A DNA stretch of 64,000 nucleotides from Providencia burhodogranariea DSM 19968. GTDB lineage: Bacteria > Pseudomonadota > Gammaproteobacteria > Enterobacterales > Enterobacteriaceae. The stretch spans positions 474,148 to 538,147 of the forward strand of contig NZ_KB233223.1 of NCBI RefSeq assembly GCF_000314855.2, in the 5' to 3' direction. The notes beneath the pieces were generated by a model. It did not search any database and had not been told where the DNA came from. It saw nothing but the letters and a program-made list of their open reading frames with translations. The translations under genes and the position numbers were made by a program. Of this stretch, positions 51,616 through 61,713 are shown in pieces (within the stretch, counting starts at the first letter, position 1; each line of letters starts with the position of its first letter).

Positions 51616-52161
51616 TTAGGCTGTTTCTGACAATTCTTTCAAATATTGGAAGATTTGACGAAATGCTTTCGGTGGTTTGTTGCCTTCACGCTCTTTTTTA
51701 GCATTACGCACCAATACTCTGAGCTGCTGCCTGTCGGTATGTGGAAATAGGTTCACAACCTCTTCGATAACATCATCCCCATTATCAATAAGTCGCATGC
51801 GTAAATCTTCGAGCTTATGCATAATGATAACTTGTTGGTTATGACGATTTTTCAGTTTATCTAACGCTTCAGTGATTGGCTCAACATCACGTGAGCGTAG
51901 TAATTTACCAATAAACTGCAGCTGACGGCGACGACCTTCGCGTGTAATTCTTTGTGCGATTTCAATTGAATCAAGTAGCTGAGAATCTAATGGGATACGC
52001 TCAAGTTCATTTTTACTGAGCTCAACAAGTTCAGCTCCCAATTTTTTGAGAATTTCAGCATCGCGTTTAATTTCGCTTTTACTGACCCAAATGATCTCGT
52101 CATCGTCTTCATCTTGCGGCGCTGGGATATCATCCAGCCAGTCTTCAGGCTGTTTGGCCAT
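51616..52161 (-). CDS. darP: Ribosome biogenesis factor DarP (YjgA)
   Basis: Assists late 50S subunit assembly near the peptidyl transferase centre. The ATG at 52161 ([11 protein letters not shown]) is chosen from the AAGGAAA RBS and alignment with E. coli YjgA; 28 upstream codons are spurious. Marks: acidic N-tail, [45 protein letters not shown] and [16 protein letters not shown]. 181 aa. Divergent from pmbA, the same pairing as in E. coli. Confidence 0.95.
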   Translation of the reverse strand: MAKQPEDWLDDIPAPQDEDDDEIIWVSKSEIKRDAEILKKLGAELVELSKNELERIPLDSQLLDSIEIAQRITREGRRRQLQFIGKLLRSRDVEPITEALDKLKNRHNQQVIIMHKLEDLRMRLIDNGDDVIEEVVNLFPHTDRQQLRVLVRNAKKEREGNKPPKAFRQIFQYLKELSETA

Positions 52162-52237
52162 ATCAATTTCCTTTTTACGGAACGCAGTGATGTAATTTTG
52201 ATGATTCGCTGCGTTGTGGATGTTAACATTCTCTATT

Positions 52238-52304
52238 CCCGTCATACTTCAAATTGAATCATTGTGACCTGCATGTGCGATAAATGGCAACTTGAAGTAT
52301 GATA
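52238..52304. repeat. Short inverted repeat made of two ERIC-type left ends
   Basis: CCCGTCATACTTCAAATTG (from 52238) faces CAACTTGAAGTATGAT (to about 52304) with about 30 bp between. Both arms resemble the ERIC left end. It lies in the darP/pmbA divergent promoter region. Confidence 0.55.
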
Positions 52305-52412
52305 GATATATATTTTGGCTATTGTAGCTGGGAAAAAGGCCTAATGACTACCTGACATTTGTGTGTTGGCGTAAAAAAGGTGTTTTTGCCTCACTTTATT
52401 TGGATTGAGCAT

Positions 52413-53753
52413 ATGAGTTTAACTGAACAAGTCAACGAACAACGTAAAAAATTAGAAGATGCGGTTGCGCAAGCACTCTCTTTTGCCAAAAGCCGTTGTG
52501 ATGCAGCTGAAGTTGCTGTAAACAAAAGCACTGGAATTAGCGTAAGCACTCGCCAAGGTGAAGTTGAAAATGTTGAGTTCAATAGTGATGGCGCACTCGG
52601 GATCACTGTTTACCATAATCAACGTAAAGGCAGTGCATCTTCAACTGATTTAAGCCCAGAAGCTATTGAGCGTACAGTACAAGCGGCAGTTGATATTGCA
52701 CGCTATACCTCAGAAGACCCTTATGCAGGTCCTGCCGAAAAATCATTATTAGCTTTTGATTCACCGGAATTGCAGCTATTCCAAGCTAGTGAGATTACAC
52801 CTGAGGATGCGATTAAGTTGGCTTCGCAAGCTGAGATGGCCGCGCTTGCTGTAGACTCACGTATTGTAAATACAGAAGGTGGTAGCTTTAATGGTCATTA
52901 TGGTGTGCGAGTGTTTGGTAACTCGCATGGCATGTTGCAAAGTTATTGCTCAAGTCGCTATTCGATGTCTAGCAGTGTGATTGCAGAGCAAAATGGTGAA
53001 ATGGAGCGTGACTATGCCTATACCATTGGCCGTAGTCTTAGCGCATTACAATCAGCTGAATGGGTTGGCCAAGAATGTGCTCGTCGTACATTAGCGCGTT
53101 TATCGCCAAGAAAACTCCCCACGATGAAGGCTCCAGTCATTTTTGCATCTGAAGTTGCAACAGGGCTATTTGGACACCTTGTTGGTGCAATTAGTGGTAG
53201 CAGCATCTATCGTAAATCATCTTTCCTGTTAGATAGCCTAGGTAAGCAAATTTTACCTGAGTGGCTGACCATTAATGAACAGCCGCATTTGATTGGTGGA
53301 TTAGCCTCTTCACCTTTTGATAGCGAAGGTGTTCGTACGACAGAGCGTAATATCATTGAAAATGGTGTGCTGCAAACGTGGTTAATGACCTCTTATTCTG
53401 CTAGAAAATTAGGGTTACAGAGCACAGGTCATGCTGGTGGTATTCATAACTGGCGTATTGCAGGTCAAGGCCTTTCATTTGATGCATTATTAAAGCAAAT
53501 GGGAACAGGTCTTGTTGTCACAGAGTTGATGGGGCAAGGCGTTAGTGGGATCACGGGTGATTATTCACGTGGAGCATCCGGTTTCTGGGTTGAAAATGGT
53601 GAGATACAATACCCTGTAAGCGAAATCACGATTGCTGGTAATCTGAAAGATATGTGGTTGAATATGGTTACGGTTGCCGATGACATTGAAACACGCAGTA
53701 ATATCCAGTGTGGCTCAGTACTATTGCCTGAAATGAGTATCGCTGGTCAATAA
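52413..53753 (+). CDS. pmbA: Metalloprotease subunit PmbA (TldE)
   Basis: Partner of TldD; forms the TldD/E heterodimer and lacks the zinc motif itself. The ATG at 52413 ([13 protein letters not shown]) is chosen by alignment; 18 upstream codons are not conserved. Marks: [20 protein letters not shown] (in part), [34 protein letters not shown] and [13 protein letters not shown] at the C-terminus. 446 aa (450 in E. coli). Confidence 0.97.
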   Translation: MSLTEQVNEQRKKLEDAVAQALSFAKSRCDAAEVAVNKSTGISVSTRQGEVENVEFNSDGALGITVYHNQRKGSASSTDLSPEAIERTVQAAVDIARYTSEDPYAGPAEKSLLAFDSPELQLFQASEITPEDAIKLASQAEMAALAVDSRIVNTEGGSFNGHYGVRVFGNSHGMLQSYCSSRYSMSSSVIAEQNGEMERDYAYTIGRSLSALQSAEWVGQECARRTLARLSPRKLPTMKAPVIFASEVATGLFGHLVGAISGSSIYRKSSFLLDSLGKQILPEWLTINEQPHLIGGLASSPFDSEGVRTTERNIIENGVLQTWLMTSYSARKLGLQSTGHAGGIHNWRIAGQGLSFDALLKQMGTGLVVTELMGQGVSGITGDYSRGASGFWVENGEIQYPVSEITIAGNLKDMWLNMVTVADDIETRSNIQCGSVLLPEMSIAGQ

Positions 53754-54005
53754 CTCGATATTATAAATTCAAAAGGCACTCGGATGAGTGCCTTACATAT
53801 TGGTTATAAATTTTATTATTTACAACCAATTAGCAAAATAATAAAAATAAAGTAAAAAAATAGATTAACTATTTTTAATACCTAGGGGCTATTTTTTGCA
53901 GATCCTATCATTAATTACATTGCGATGAATTGTACTTCAAAGCTAAATCTAAAATTCAAGTCACATGGTTATTTTATCAGTGAGCGCCGTAAAACCCCGT
54001 CTTTA
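53754..54005. other. Spacer between pmbA and the IS element
   Basis: Contains the pmbA hairpin and an AT-rich stretch. CTAGGGGCTATTTTTTGC at about 53882-53899 recalls the left end of the element at 14229, but no inverted partner is seen. Confidence 0.35.
53773..53794. terminator. Hairpin after pmbA
   Basis: AAGGCACTC, loop GGAT, GAGTGCCTT: a perfect 9-bp stem 20 nt after the pmbA stop. No strong T-run on the plus strand, four T on the minus strand. Confidence 0.6.
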
Positions 54006-55049
54006 TGAACTGCACCCCAAAAGTTGGACTCTTTTAGTCTAAATTGAAGGGAGCATTTTATGTTAAACCATACGCTAGAGTTTAAACTTGAAATTATTCA
54101 GGCTTACCTAAATGATGAAGGCGGGCCTAAAATACTCAGTAAAAAATTTAAAATTAATCATGCCACAATCCGCCTATGGATTGAAAATTATCGATTACAT
54201 GGAGTAGATGACTTAAAAGTTAAAACGTCAAAACAAGTTTATTCTCCTGCGTTCAAATTTTGTGCAGTTCAAATGATCCTTAATGGAACATCTCTATATG
54301 AAGTTCGCAGGCAACTTGATATCAGTGATAGATCAATACTTAGAAATTGGTTGCACCAATACAAAGAACAAAATAGAGGCGTAACAATCAATCATAAGTG
54401 CGTCCAGCGATTGATGAAGCTATTAGGCCTTAAGTCCTGCATTAGGGCGACGAAATATCGTTCTTATAAAGGTCAAGTGGGTAGAATTGCAAAGAATATT
54501 TTAAAGCGAAAGTTTAAATCTAAGAAGCCCAATCAGAAGTGGGTCACTGATGTGACGCAGTTTAATGTTCAAGGTGAAAAGTTTTATCTTTCCCCCATAA
54601 TGGACTTATTTAATGGTGAGATTGTTTCCTACCACATGTAACATCGTCCTACATATAAGCTAGTTGATGATATGCTAAAACAGGCAATTACAACGCTAAA
54701 AGCAAATGAAAAACCACTCATTCACTCAGATCAGGGATGGCAGTATCAAATGGCTCATTATCAACAGCAGCTAAAGGAAAGAGGCTTAAAACAAAGCATG
54801 TCACGAAAAGGAAATTGTTTAGATAATGCGTCAATGGAAAGCTTTTTTGGGATACTTAAATCTGAGTGTTTTCACGGAAAAGAATTTAAATCGGTTGATG
54901 AATTAGAGCAGACCGTGAAAGAATATATACATTACTATAACCATGAACGAATCAAGGTTAAATTGAAAGAACTAAGTCCTGTAGAGTACAGAACTCAGTT
55001 CTTGAAAGCCGCTTAATGGGATCACTTCATTTAGGGAGGGGAGCAGTCA
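54006..55049 (+). mobile_element. Degraded IS3-family element (IS150-like)
   Basis: Left end TGAACTGCACCCC begins at 54006. The right end reads, on the other strand, TGACTGCTCCCC, ending at 55049, so imperfect terminal inverted repeats are visible. Length about 1.04 kb, shorter than the 1.2-1.5 kb usual for the family, because of an internal deletion in the transposase region. No target duplication could be seen. Confidence 0.75.
54060..55016 (+). pseudogene. IS3-family transposase, deleted and interrupted
   Basis: The first part has the two helix-turn-helix regions of OrfA (FKINHATIRLWIENYRLHG; YEVRRQLDISDRSIL). At about 54380 it jumps directly into the middle of OrfB (VTINHKCVQRLMKLLGLKS), so the OrfA end, the frameshift window and the OrfB start are missing. 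TAA at 54639 interrupts the catalytic domain in frame; the same frame continues as HRPTYKLVDDM. The DDE residues are split across the stop: Asp in WVTDVTQF, Asp in IHSDQGWQY and Glu in NASMESFFG. Not functional as a normal transposase. Confidence 0.85.
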
Positions 55050-55112
55050 AGCTGACCATATAGCTTTGCTTTTACCTACACGAATTTCAAATTATTTTGG
55101 ATATGTAAACCA

Positions 55113-55523
55113 TTAACGGTGAAATTCACCCGCAGCTTCTGGTTGATAAACAATTTCAAGTACTTTGACGCGAGTTTTGACACCGTTTGGTAAGGCCCAA
55201 CTGATCTCATCATTAACACGCAAGCCTAGCAATGCAGCACCAATTGGCGCCATCACTGATAGTTGCTCAGTGCTATTTTTCAAAGAAGCAGGGTAAACTA
55301 AGGTACGTGTACGCTCTTCATTGCTGATCAAATCAAGAAAACGAACAGTGCTGTTCATTGTGACGATATCAGCAGGGATCTCTTGAGGTGAGACAATATC
55401 TGCACGATCAAGTTCTTCATTCAGCGCTTCTGCTACTGGTGTTCCCGCATAAGCAGCTTGTTCCATCAGTGCATCAAGGCGTTCTGCATCTAAATCATTA
55501 ATAATAATTGTTGGCTTTGTCAT
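55113..55523 (-). CDS. rnk: Regulator of nucleoside diphosphate kinase Rnk
   Basis: GreA-like RNA polymerase-binding protein with a short coiled coil. The ATG at 55523 ([17 protein letters not shown]) is chosen by alignment with E. coli Rnk and GGAGTG upstream. Marks: [41 protein letters not shown] (in part) and the [10 protein letters not shown]-terminus. 136 aa, the family length. Confidence 0.94.
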   Translation of the reverse strand: MTKPTIIINDLDAERLDALMEQAAYAGTPVAEALNEELDRADIVSPQEIPADIVTMNSTVRFLDLISNEERTRTLVYPASLKNSTEQLSVMAPIGAALLGLRVNDEISWALPNGVKTRVKVLEIVYQPEAAGEFHR

Positions 55524-55553
55524 ACCACACTCCAATAGAAAAATACAAAGCAA

Positions 55554-55583
55554 ACACCCCCCACCCAATTAGGCAGGGGGTGT
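55554..55583 (-). terminator. GC-rich hairpin between ptsO and rnk
   Basis: ACACCCCCC (55554-55562) pairs with GGGGGTGT (55576-55583). On the minus strand it is followed by TTTGCTTTGTATTTTT. It lies at the end of the rpoN-ptsO transcript and just before rnk. Confidence 0.6.
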
Positions 55584-55690
55584 CGCTGTAATAAATTTAT
55601 ATGAAATATTAGGCTCTTCGGGCATTAAAGGGAAGAGATCGGGATCACGATCTACGAGCCAATGCCTGTAAAACTATTGATATCAATTGA

Positions 55691-55815
55691 TACCCTTTAT
55701 ACTTCAAGTTGCCTCGTTGTTGACTGCACTCACAAACACGAGTCACAGAGTTATCTATGCTCCTAGCGATTTGCTCGTTTGTCGCCTAGATGCAACTCGA
55801 ATTATTTAGGGTATC
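55691..55815. repeat. ERIC element (tandem copy 1)
   Basis: From TACCCTTTATACTTCAAGTTG to CTCGAATTATTTAGGGTATC, about 125 bp, with both canonical ERIC ends and the centre AGTTATCTATGCTCCTAGCG. It is directly followed by a second copy. Confidence 0.8.
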
Positions 55816-55943
55816 TACCCAGTATATTCCAAGCTGCCTCGTTGTTGAGTGCATTCATAAACACTAGCCACAGAGTTATCTATGCTCTTAGCGATTTGCT
55901 CGTTTGTTGTCGCCTAGATGCAACTCGAATTATTTAGGGTATA
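55816..55943. repeat. ERIC element (tandem copy 2)
   Basis: From TACCCAGTATATTCCAAGCTG to CTCGAATTATTTAGGGTATA; nearly identical to copy 1 with a 3-nt duplication (TGTTGT) near the right part. Lies between ptsO and rnk. Confidence 0.8.
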
Positions 55944-55968
55944 GATGCTAAATAGTGGGTTGATAATA

Positions 55969-56241
55969 TTAATTTTCATCAAACCCACTATCGAAGAGGC
56001 TAATAATCGCCGATAAAGCCTGAACTTCATCGGGGCCGCTGACCTCAATATCAATGGTGCTACCTTGTTCCGAGTCTAACATCAACATTGCAATAACGCT
56101 ATCAGCCTCAGCTTCAATGTGGTTATTATTACGCAATATAACTCTAGAGTTATATTTTTGAACTAATTCATAAAGTAATATCGCTGGCCTAGCATGCATG
56201 CCAAGACGATTTTTTAACGTAATTGTAGACTTTAGTACCAT
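55969..56241 (-). CDS. ptsO: Nitrogen PTS phosphocarrier NPr
   Basis: HPr-like carrier of the nitrogen PTS, passing phosphate from EINtr to PtsN. 90 aa. The phospho-His lies in LGMHARPAILLYELVQ (about residue 16), with EAEADSVIAMLMLDSEQG following. It overlaps the rapZ stop by 1 nt (TAATG) and ends the rpoN-hpf-ptsN-rapZ-ptsO order. Confidence 0.95.
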   Translation of the reverse strand: MVLKSTITLKNRLGMHARPAILLYELVQKYNSRVILRNNNHIEAEADSVIAMLMLDSEQGSTIDIEVSGPDEVQALSAIISLFDSGFDEN

Positions 56242-57092
56242 TACTTACGTTTTTCTAAAGTTCTGTGACGCGATTGAACATTCTTACCACGAGAACGAAA
56301 GTAATCTGCTAATTGTTCTGCAACGTATACTGAACGGTGCTTTCCTCCGGTACAGCCAATTGCAACAGTAAGGTAACTACGATTGTTGGTTTCAAGCATA
56401 GGTAACCATAACTCAAGATAGCTTCGAGTTTGGTAAATAAAGTTATGCACTTCAGTATGCCTATCTAAGAATGCCGCAACAGGACGATCAAGTCCTGTCA
56501 TTGGACGCAATTTAGGATCCCAATGCGGGTTCGGTAAAAAGCGCACATCAAATACGTAGTCAGCATCAATAGGGATACCATGTTTAAAGCCGAAGGACTC
56601 AAACACCATCGTGAGTTCACGTTCACGTTTGCCCATTAAACGTGTTCTTAGCATTTCTGCTAATTCATGAACTGACATCTCGGAGGTATCAATCACTAAG
56701 TCAGCACGAGACCGAAGTGGCTCTAAAAGCTCGTTTTCTTCATCAATAGCACTTTCAAGTGATAAATTTTTACTTGAAAGTGGGTGCAACCTACGGGTAT
56801 CACTATAACGGCGAATTAATGTGTTGCGATCAGCATCCAGAAACAGTAGTTGAGGCGAAAAACTTGACGGCAGTCTATCAAGAGCCTCTTCGAAGATCTC
56901 TGGGTTATCTGGCATATTGCGCACGTCAATGCTCACAGCGGCTGAAATATTACGATCTGCGAGCGAATTCGCCAGTTCTGGAAGCAGCACAACTGGCAGG
57001 TTATCTACACAATAGAAACCCATATCTTCCAGCGCACGTAAGGCAACGGATTTTCCCGAACCGGAACGGCCGCTGACAATCATCAGCACCAT
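56241..57092 (-). CDS. rapZ: RNase adapter protein RapZ
   Basis: RNA-binding adapter that presents the small RNA GlmZ to RNase E and so controls GlmS synthesis. 283 aa (284 in E. coli). Walker [17 protein letters not shown] at residues 8-23, Walker B-like LLFLDAD, then the C-terminal GlcN6P/RNA-binding region with [18 protein letters not shown] and the basic end [10 protein letters not shown]. The gap to ptsN is about 297 nt, longer than usual. Confidence 0.97.
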   Translation of the reverse strand: MVLMIVSGRSGSGKSVALRALEDMGFYCVDNLPVVLLPELANSLADRNISAAVSIDVRNMPDNPEIFEEALDRLPSSFSPQLLFLDADRNTLIRRYSDTRRLHPLSSKNLSLESAIDEENELLEPLRSRADLVIDTSEMSVHELAEMLRTRLMGKRERELTMVFESFGFKHGIPIDADYVFDVRFLPNPHWDPKLRPMTGLDRPVAAFLDRHTEVHNFIYQTRSYLELWLPMLETNNRSYLTVAIGCTGGKHRSVYVAEQLADYFRSRGKNVQSRHRTLEKRK

Positions 57093-57389
57093 GAGCTAAC
57101 TCCCTTTGTTTCTTTTTATGATCATATGATCACGATGTGTTGAATAGATTTTTAATCACTTTGGCTGACATTACAGTTTATGTCTACACCTATATATCTA
57201 TTTAATCTTGAGTTACTCGTAATTATCTTTGAGCAATCCGAACCATAATATTATCAATGTGATTTGGGTCGCTAAGAGCTGTTTTACTGGCCGTAACCAT
57301 AATCGCTCAAGTTATTTTGGTTGTATGATAAAAATACCAAAATTTCATAAATGTGTAACCATATGATGGCAAAGTAATTTAATTATATG
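57093..57389 (-). other. Enlarged ptsN-rapZ intergenic region
   Basis: 297 bp without a gene, AT-rich, where E. coli has a gap of a few tens of bases. No clear ERIC ends or hairpins were seen; it may hold a separate rapZ promoter. Confidence 0.35.
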
Positions 57390-57857
57390 CTACTCAGTAA
57401 TTATGCTATACAACTCACCGTCGCTTTGTGCAGATCTCAAACGTTTGCAGAACGATTTATCCGCTAGTTTTTTCGCAATCAGCGACAGTGTGTGCAAATG
57501 CGTTTTGCACTGATCGGCAGGTACAAGCAACGCAAAAAGCAAATCAACCGGTTGGTTATCTATAGCATCAAATGTAATTGGGTCTTCTAGGTGTAAAAAC
57601 ACACCTACAGCTTGTGTATGTTCGCCTTCGGCTAACTTGCCATGAGGAATTGCAATTCCTCCACCAATGCCTGTTGTTCCTACTTTTTCTCTGGTCAGTA
57701 AAGCTTCAAATACCGTGTTTTCCGGTAATCCCAACTCAGCGGCTGCTAGTTCACTAATAACCTCTAACGCTTTTTTCTTACTCGTACAAACGAGATTGTT
57801 ACGTGTACAGGTTTGAGATAATACGGCGCTTAATTGGATTTCTATATCACTATTCAT
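57390..57857 (-). CDS. ptsN: PTS IIA-like nitrogen regulatory protein PtsN
   Basis: Terminal acceptor of the nitrogen PTS; the unphosphorylated form regulates potassium uptake and other targets. 155 aa from the ATG at 57857, which aligns with E. coli PtsN (MNSDIEIQLSAVL); a GTG 4 codons upstream (57869) is an alternative. The phospho-His lies in GGGIAIPHGKLAEGE (about residue 70); FDAIDNQPVDLLFALLVP follows. A hairpin and an ERIC lie between it and hpf. Confidence 0.95.
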   Translation of the reverse strand: MNSDIEIQLSAVLSQTCTRNNLVCTSKKKALEVISELAAAELGLPENTVFEALLTREKVGTTGIGGGIAIPHGKLAEGEHTQAVGVFLHLEDPITFDAIDNQPVDLLFALLVPADQCKTHLHTLSLIAKKLADKSFCKRLRSAQSDGELYSIITE

Positions 57858-57883
57858 TTTATTGTTCACTTAGGACTACAAAA

Positions 57884-57903
57884 CCAGGTGGGCTACCACC
57901 TGG
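57884..57903 (-). terminator. Hairpin upstream of ptsN, possible attenuator
   Basis: CCAGGTGG, loop GCTA, CCACCTGG: a perfect 8-bp stem. On the minus strand it is followed by TTTTG. It lies inside the operon, 26 nt before the ptsN start. Confidence 0.55.
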
Positions 57904-57914
57904 CTTGAAACATT

Positions 57915-58034
57915 TATACCCGTCATACTTCAAGCTGCCTCGTTGTTGACTGCATTCACAAATTCGAGTCACATAGTTATCTATGCTTCTAGTAATGTGT
58001 CGCCTAGATGCAACGCGAATTATTTAGGGTATAT
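57915..58034. repeat. ERIC element between hpf and ptsN
   Basis: From TATACCCGTCATACTTCAAG to GCGAATTATTTAGGGTATAT, about 120 bp, with typical ends and centre. It is transcribed as part of the rpoN-hpf-ptsN mRNA and could fold into a long stem. Confidence 0.8.
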
Positions 58035-58041
58035 AAATGTG

Positions 58042-58329
58042 TTAATGTTGTCTGAGTTTTTCTTTATGCTTGGTTAATTGGCGTGACAGCTTGTCTACCA
58101 ATTGATCGATTGCAGCGTACATATCACTTTCTTCCGCTGACGCATGGAGTTCTGCACCATTAACCTGCACGGTTGCTTCAGCAATTTGCTGAACTTTTTC
58201 AACTTTTAAAACGACTTGAATACCATTGATACGATCAAATAATTGTTCCAATTTTCTGACTTTTTTCTCAACAGTTTCGCGTAATGCAGGGGTCACTTCG
58301 ATATTGTGTCCAGTAATCTGAAATTCCAT
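58042..58329 (-). CDS. hpf: Ribosome hibernation promoting factor HPF
   Basis: Short-form HPF that drives 100S ribosome dimers in stationary phase. 95 aa, as in E. coli. MEFQITGHNIEVTPALRETVEKK (in part) and the basic KKVRKLEQLFDRI followed by ATVQVNGAELHASAEESDMYAAID (in part) match. Located 22 nt after rpoN. Confidence 0.96.
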   Translation of the reverse strand: MEFQITGHNIEVTPALRETVEKKVRKLEQLFDRINGIQVVLKVEKVQQIAEATVQVNGAELHASAEESDMYAAIDQLVDKLSRQLTKHKEKLRQH

Positions 58330-58351
58330 ACAATCTTCCTTATTTTATCAA

Positions 58352-59797
58352 TTAAACCAATTTTTTACGTTGGTTTGAGGGCGGAATGGATAACGATTCA
58401 CGATACTTAGCGACAGTTCGACGCGCAACCTGAATACCTTGTTCGGCTATCATGCTTGTCAATTTACTATCACTTAATGGCTTCGCTGGATTTTCAGCTG
58501 CAACCAATTTTTTGACTAGCGCACGTATAGCTGTGGAGGATGCTTCCCCTCCAGTATCGGTGCTAACATGACTAGAGAAAAAATACTTCAACTCAAAAAT
58601 ACCTCTAGGACTATGGAGAAACTTTTGAGTTGTTACTCTTGAAATTGTCGACTCATGCATATCCACTTGATACGCAATATCTGCCAGTATCATTGGTTTC
58701 ATGTATTCATCACCGAGCTCAAAGAATTCTTGTTGTTGCTCAACAATACAGGTAGCCACTTTTAATAATGTTTCATTACGGCTTTCCAAACTTTTTATCA
58801 GCCATTTTGCATTTTGCAAATTACTACGAATATATTGTGAATCACTTTCGTTTACTGAATCTTTTATCAGAGAAGCATAATGATTATTAATACCTAGTTT
58901 TGGAATGCTATCTGTATTTAATTCAACTTGCCAGTGCCCGCTGATTTTTTTCACCAAAACATCTGGAATGACATACTCGGATTCCCCTGTATTGATGGAT
59001 TGCCCTGGTTTGGGATTCAATGCCAATATCAAGTCAATAGCTGTTTTTAGGGCATCTTCTTTTAAACGAGTCAATTTAGTCAGTTGGCGAAAATCACGAT
59101 TTGCAAGTAAATCAATATGCTGGCTGATGATGACCCGCGCTTCTGCTAACCCTTCAGTTTCTTTCGGATAAAGAGATAGTTGGATCAACAGACATTCTTT
59201 GAGATCTTGTGCTGCGACCCCAAGTGGGTCAAAGTGCTGAATGCGCTTTAAAACAGCAACCACTTCTTCAATTGTAATATCTGGGTTATCTATTCCCTCA
59301 TGAATATCGCCAATTGGCGAAGTGAGGTAGCCTGAGTCGTCAATTGAATCAATAATAGCGGTGGCAATTGCACGGTCTGTATCAGTGAATGGAGTAAGTT
59401 CTGCTTGCCAAATCAAATAGTCTTGCAGTGTTTGAGTGGTTTCCCCTTGATACACGGGCAGTTCATCATAACTATAATCATTGCTGGTTCCTGAGGGAGT
59501 ACCTGCCGAATAAATTTCATCCCAATCAGCATCAAGAGGCAGTTCATCAGGCATATCTGCCTTTTCGAGGGCATCTTTGGTATCGATTTCACTACTGTCT
59601 GTGCCGCTATCGATTTTATCAAGAGAGTCTAATTCAGTAGCATTTTCTTCTTGTTCTAGAAGTGGGTTAGTTTCCAATGCGAGTTGAATTTCTTGTTGTA
59701 GCTCAAGTGTAGAGAGTTGCAACAAGCGAATAGCCTGCTGCAATTGGGGAGTCATTGCCAGTTGTTGGCTGATTTTGAGCTGCAAACTTTGCTTCAT
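58352..59797 (-). CDS. rpoN: RNA polymerase sigma-54 factor RpoN
   Basis: Sigma factor for -24/-12 promoters needing AAA+ activators. 481 aa. Region I is Gln/Leu-rich ([26 protein letters not shown], in part), an acidic region II follows (about 50-105), then the core-binding domain, the helix-turn-helix with [13 protein letters not shown] and the RpoN box [12 protein letters not shown] at the C-terminus. Immediately upstream is lptB, as in all enterobacteria. Confidence 0.97.
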   Translation of the reverse strand: MKQSLQLKISQQLAMTPQLQQAIRLLQLSTLELQQEIQLALETNPLLEQEENATELDSLDKIDSGTDSSEIDTKDALEKADMPDELPLDADWDEIYSAGTPSGTSNDYSYDELPVYQGETTQTLQDYLIWQAELTPFTDTDRAIATAIIDSIDDSGYLTSPIGDIHEGIDNPDITIEEVVAVLKRIQHFDPLGVAAQDLKECLLIQLSLYPKETEGLAEARVIISQHIDLLANRDFRQLTKLTRLKEDALKTAIDLILALNPKPGQSINTGESEYVIPDVLVKKISGHWQVELNTDSIPKLGINNHYASLIKDSVNESDSQYIRSNLQNAKWLIKSLESRNETLLKVATCIVEQQQEFFELGDEYMKPMILADIAYQVDMHESTISRVTTQKFLHSPRGIFELKYFFSSHVSTDTGGEASSTAIRALVKKLVAAENPAKPLSDSKLTSMIAEQGIQVARRTVAKYRESLSIPPSNQRKKLV

Positions 59798-59841
59798 GTA
59801 TACGTTTTTATCTCCACCTCAATTAAGATACGACCGACAAC

Positions 59842-60567
59842 TTACAGTCGGAAACCTTCACCTAAATAAACACGTTTCACTTGTTCGTTTGCAAGGATCA
59901 TCTCTGGTGTTCCGTGAGCGATCAGATGCCCTTGACTCACAATATAGGCTCTTTCACAGACATCAAGTGTTTCGCGTACGTTATGGTCAGTGATCAGAAC
60001 ACCTAATCCATAATCGCGTAAATGTTGAATAATTTTTTTGATATCCAGAACAGAAATAGGGTCAACACCAGCAAATGGCTCATCTAATAAGATAAATTTA
60101 GGATTTGCCGCCAATGCGCGTGCAATTTCTACACGGCGGCGCTCCCCGCCAGATAGTGATTGCCCAATGCTATTACGCAAGTGGGTAATGCTAAATTCTT
60201 CCATTAACTCTTCTGCACGCTCTTTGCGTTGCTCAGAGTTAAGGTCATGGCGTATTTCTAGCACAGCCATCAAATTATCATAAACACTTAAACGACGAAA
60301 AATTGAGGCTTCTTGAGGAAGATAACCAATTCCACGACGTGCACGCTCATGAAGTGGCAGTAGGCTAATATCTTCGCCATCAATGGTAATTTTACCCGCG
60401 TCCCGCTGAACAATTCCGACCACCATATAAAAGGTGGTCGTTTTACCTGCGCCATTGGGACCTAGAAGGCCGACAATTTCCCCAGATTTAACTTCTAGGC
60501 TGACGTCTTCAACCACCTTGCGCTTTTTATATGCTTTTGCCAGATTTTCTGCGGTTAATGTAGCCAT
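59842..60567 (-). CDS. lptB: LPS export ABC transporter ATPase LptB
   Basis: Powers extraction of lipopolysaccharide from the inner membrane with LptFGC. 241 aa. Walker [11 protein letters not shown]-loop [12 protein letters not shown], signature [12 protein letters not shown] and Walker [14 protein letters not shown] are present; GEGFRL ends the protein. It begins 5 nt after lptA. Confidence 0.97.
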   Translation of the reverse strand: MATLTAENLAKAYKKRKVVEDVSLEVKSGEIVGLLGPNGAGKTTTFYMVVGIVQRDAGKITIDGEDISLLPLHERARRGIGYLPQEASIFRRLSVYDNLMAVLEIRHDLNSEQRKERAEELMEEFSITHLRNSIGQSLSGGERRRVEIARALAANPKFILLDEPFAGVDPISVLDIKKIIQHLRDYGLGVLITDHNVRETLDVCERAYIVSQGHLIAHGTPEMILANEQVKRVYLGEGFRL

Positions 60568-60572
60568 AACAA

Positions 60573-61136
60573 TTATTTACCCTTTCCGTTGTTAGCCGCA
60601 GGACCTTTTTCTTGAAGCTGGGATGGCAGCAATACTGTTGTGACACGTTTACCTTTATCACTAAAAGCTTCCATTTGCTGTGTCGGTACAATATAGGTGA
60701 TTCTATCACCTTTAATATTGCTGTCTAATTGCTCAAGATACGCATCACCCGTTAATGTGAGAAGTTTTTTATCCACTTCATAGCGAGCTTTAGTCGCATG
60801 GCCTTTAATCGGCTTACCATCATCTTGTAATTGATAGAAGGTAACGGGTGTACCATAAGCTTCTACAACGATTTTATTTGGGTCGTTAGTTGAGCGTGTA
60901 ATGACTACTTTGTTTGCTCGAATATCGATAGAGCCTTGTTTAAAAATCACATCGTCTGTAAAAGTGGTGATGTTTTTTGCTGAATCAAGGGATTGCTTGA
61001 CAGAATTTATCGTCATTGGTTGTTGAGTATCAGTTTTCAAGGCCAAAGCCGGTACGCTAAGAGCAAAAATTGCGCTGGCAACAGCTCCTTGAATAAAACG
61101 CTTTTTATTTATTTGATTCATTTTTTTGCTCTTCAT
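60573..61136 (-). CDS. lptA: LPS transport periplasmic protein LptA
   Basis: Beta-jellyroll protein that forms the periplasmic bridge for lipopolysaccharide. 187 aa with a signal peptide (about residues 1-33, ending ALAL or before). Marks: [28 protein letters not shown] (in part), [16 protein letters not shown] and [18 protein letters not shown]. The start overlaps lptC by 32 nt; an internal ATG 5 codons later would reduce this to 17 nt. Confidence 0.95.
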   Translation of the reverse strand: MKSKKMNQINKKRFIQGAVASAIFALSVPALALKTDTQQPMTINSVKQSLDSAKNITTFTDDVIFKQGSIDIRANKVVITRSTNDPNKIVVEAYGTPVTFYQLQDDGKPIKGHATKARYEVDKKLLTLTGDAYLEQLDSNIKGDRITYIVPTQQMEAFSDKGKRVTTVLLPSQLQEKGPAANNGKGK

Positions 61137-61698
61137 TTTGTAGCACGTAATGTGTTTTCACATCTTCAATTAACTCTGCAGTTCTTGAACGCAGGTTACC
61201 GCGCATTTTTAAACCAGTCGAATTAAGGCCTTGCCCGATAATAGTAACTTTGTCATCAGATGAGACATCTTGTGTGACTAGATTGATGACGGCACTTTGT
61301 GTTGAAATTCGTTGAATTTGAGAATCAGGACTTAAACTATCTACTTCTACAGTATCATATAGATAGAGAACTCTATCATTTGTCAATTTAGCTTTTTGTG
61401 ATCTTACAGTCCAGGTTGGAACACCGGCTTCGTTATAAGTTGTTAAAACGGGTTTAGTGAACCAAGTGACTTTTTCCGCAGTATAGTTATCAATTTTTTC
61501 TGATACTAATTTATAGGCCAAGTCACCTGTTAGATTATAGACGAAAGTCACTGAATCATCAGTTTGATAATTAGGTTGGCTGTTATCTACCGTAGTGTCT
61601 GCTGGGGCATCGGCATTATTGCCAGCTAAGTTCCAGCCAATCAGACCAAGTGCTACTAAAGATAATAGGATGATTAACCACTTTTTAGTGTTGCTCAT
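61105..61698 (-). CDS. lptC: LPS export protein LptC
   Basis: Bitopic protein linking LptB2FG to LptA. 197 aa. One N-terminal helix (about 7-24, WLIILLSLVALGLIGWNL) followed by a periplasmic jellyroll: YKLVSEKIDNYTAEKVTWFTKP (in part), WTVRSQKAKLTNDRVLYLYD (in part). A short polar tail ends it. It overlaps lptA and follows kdsC by 15 nt. Confidence 0.95.
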   Translation of the reverse strand: MSNTKKWLIILLSLVALGLIGWNLAGNNADAPADTTVDNSQPNYQTDDSVTFVYNLTGDLAYKLVSEKIDNYTAEKVTWFTKPVLTTYNEAGVPTWTVRSQKAKLTNDRVLYLYDTVEVDSLSPDSQIQRISTQSAVINLVTQDVSSDDKVTIIGQGLNSTGLKMRGNLRSRTAELIEDVKTHYVLQNEEQKNESNK

Positions 61699-61713
61699 GA
61701 GTATATTTATTCT

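Noticed and set aside
53882-53899. Further copy of the TAGGGGCTATT element before the IS relic
   Set aside because: Only about 14 bases match and no inverted partner end is seen.
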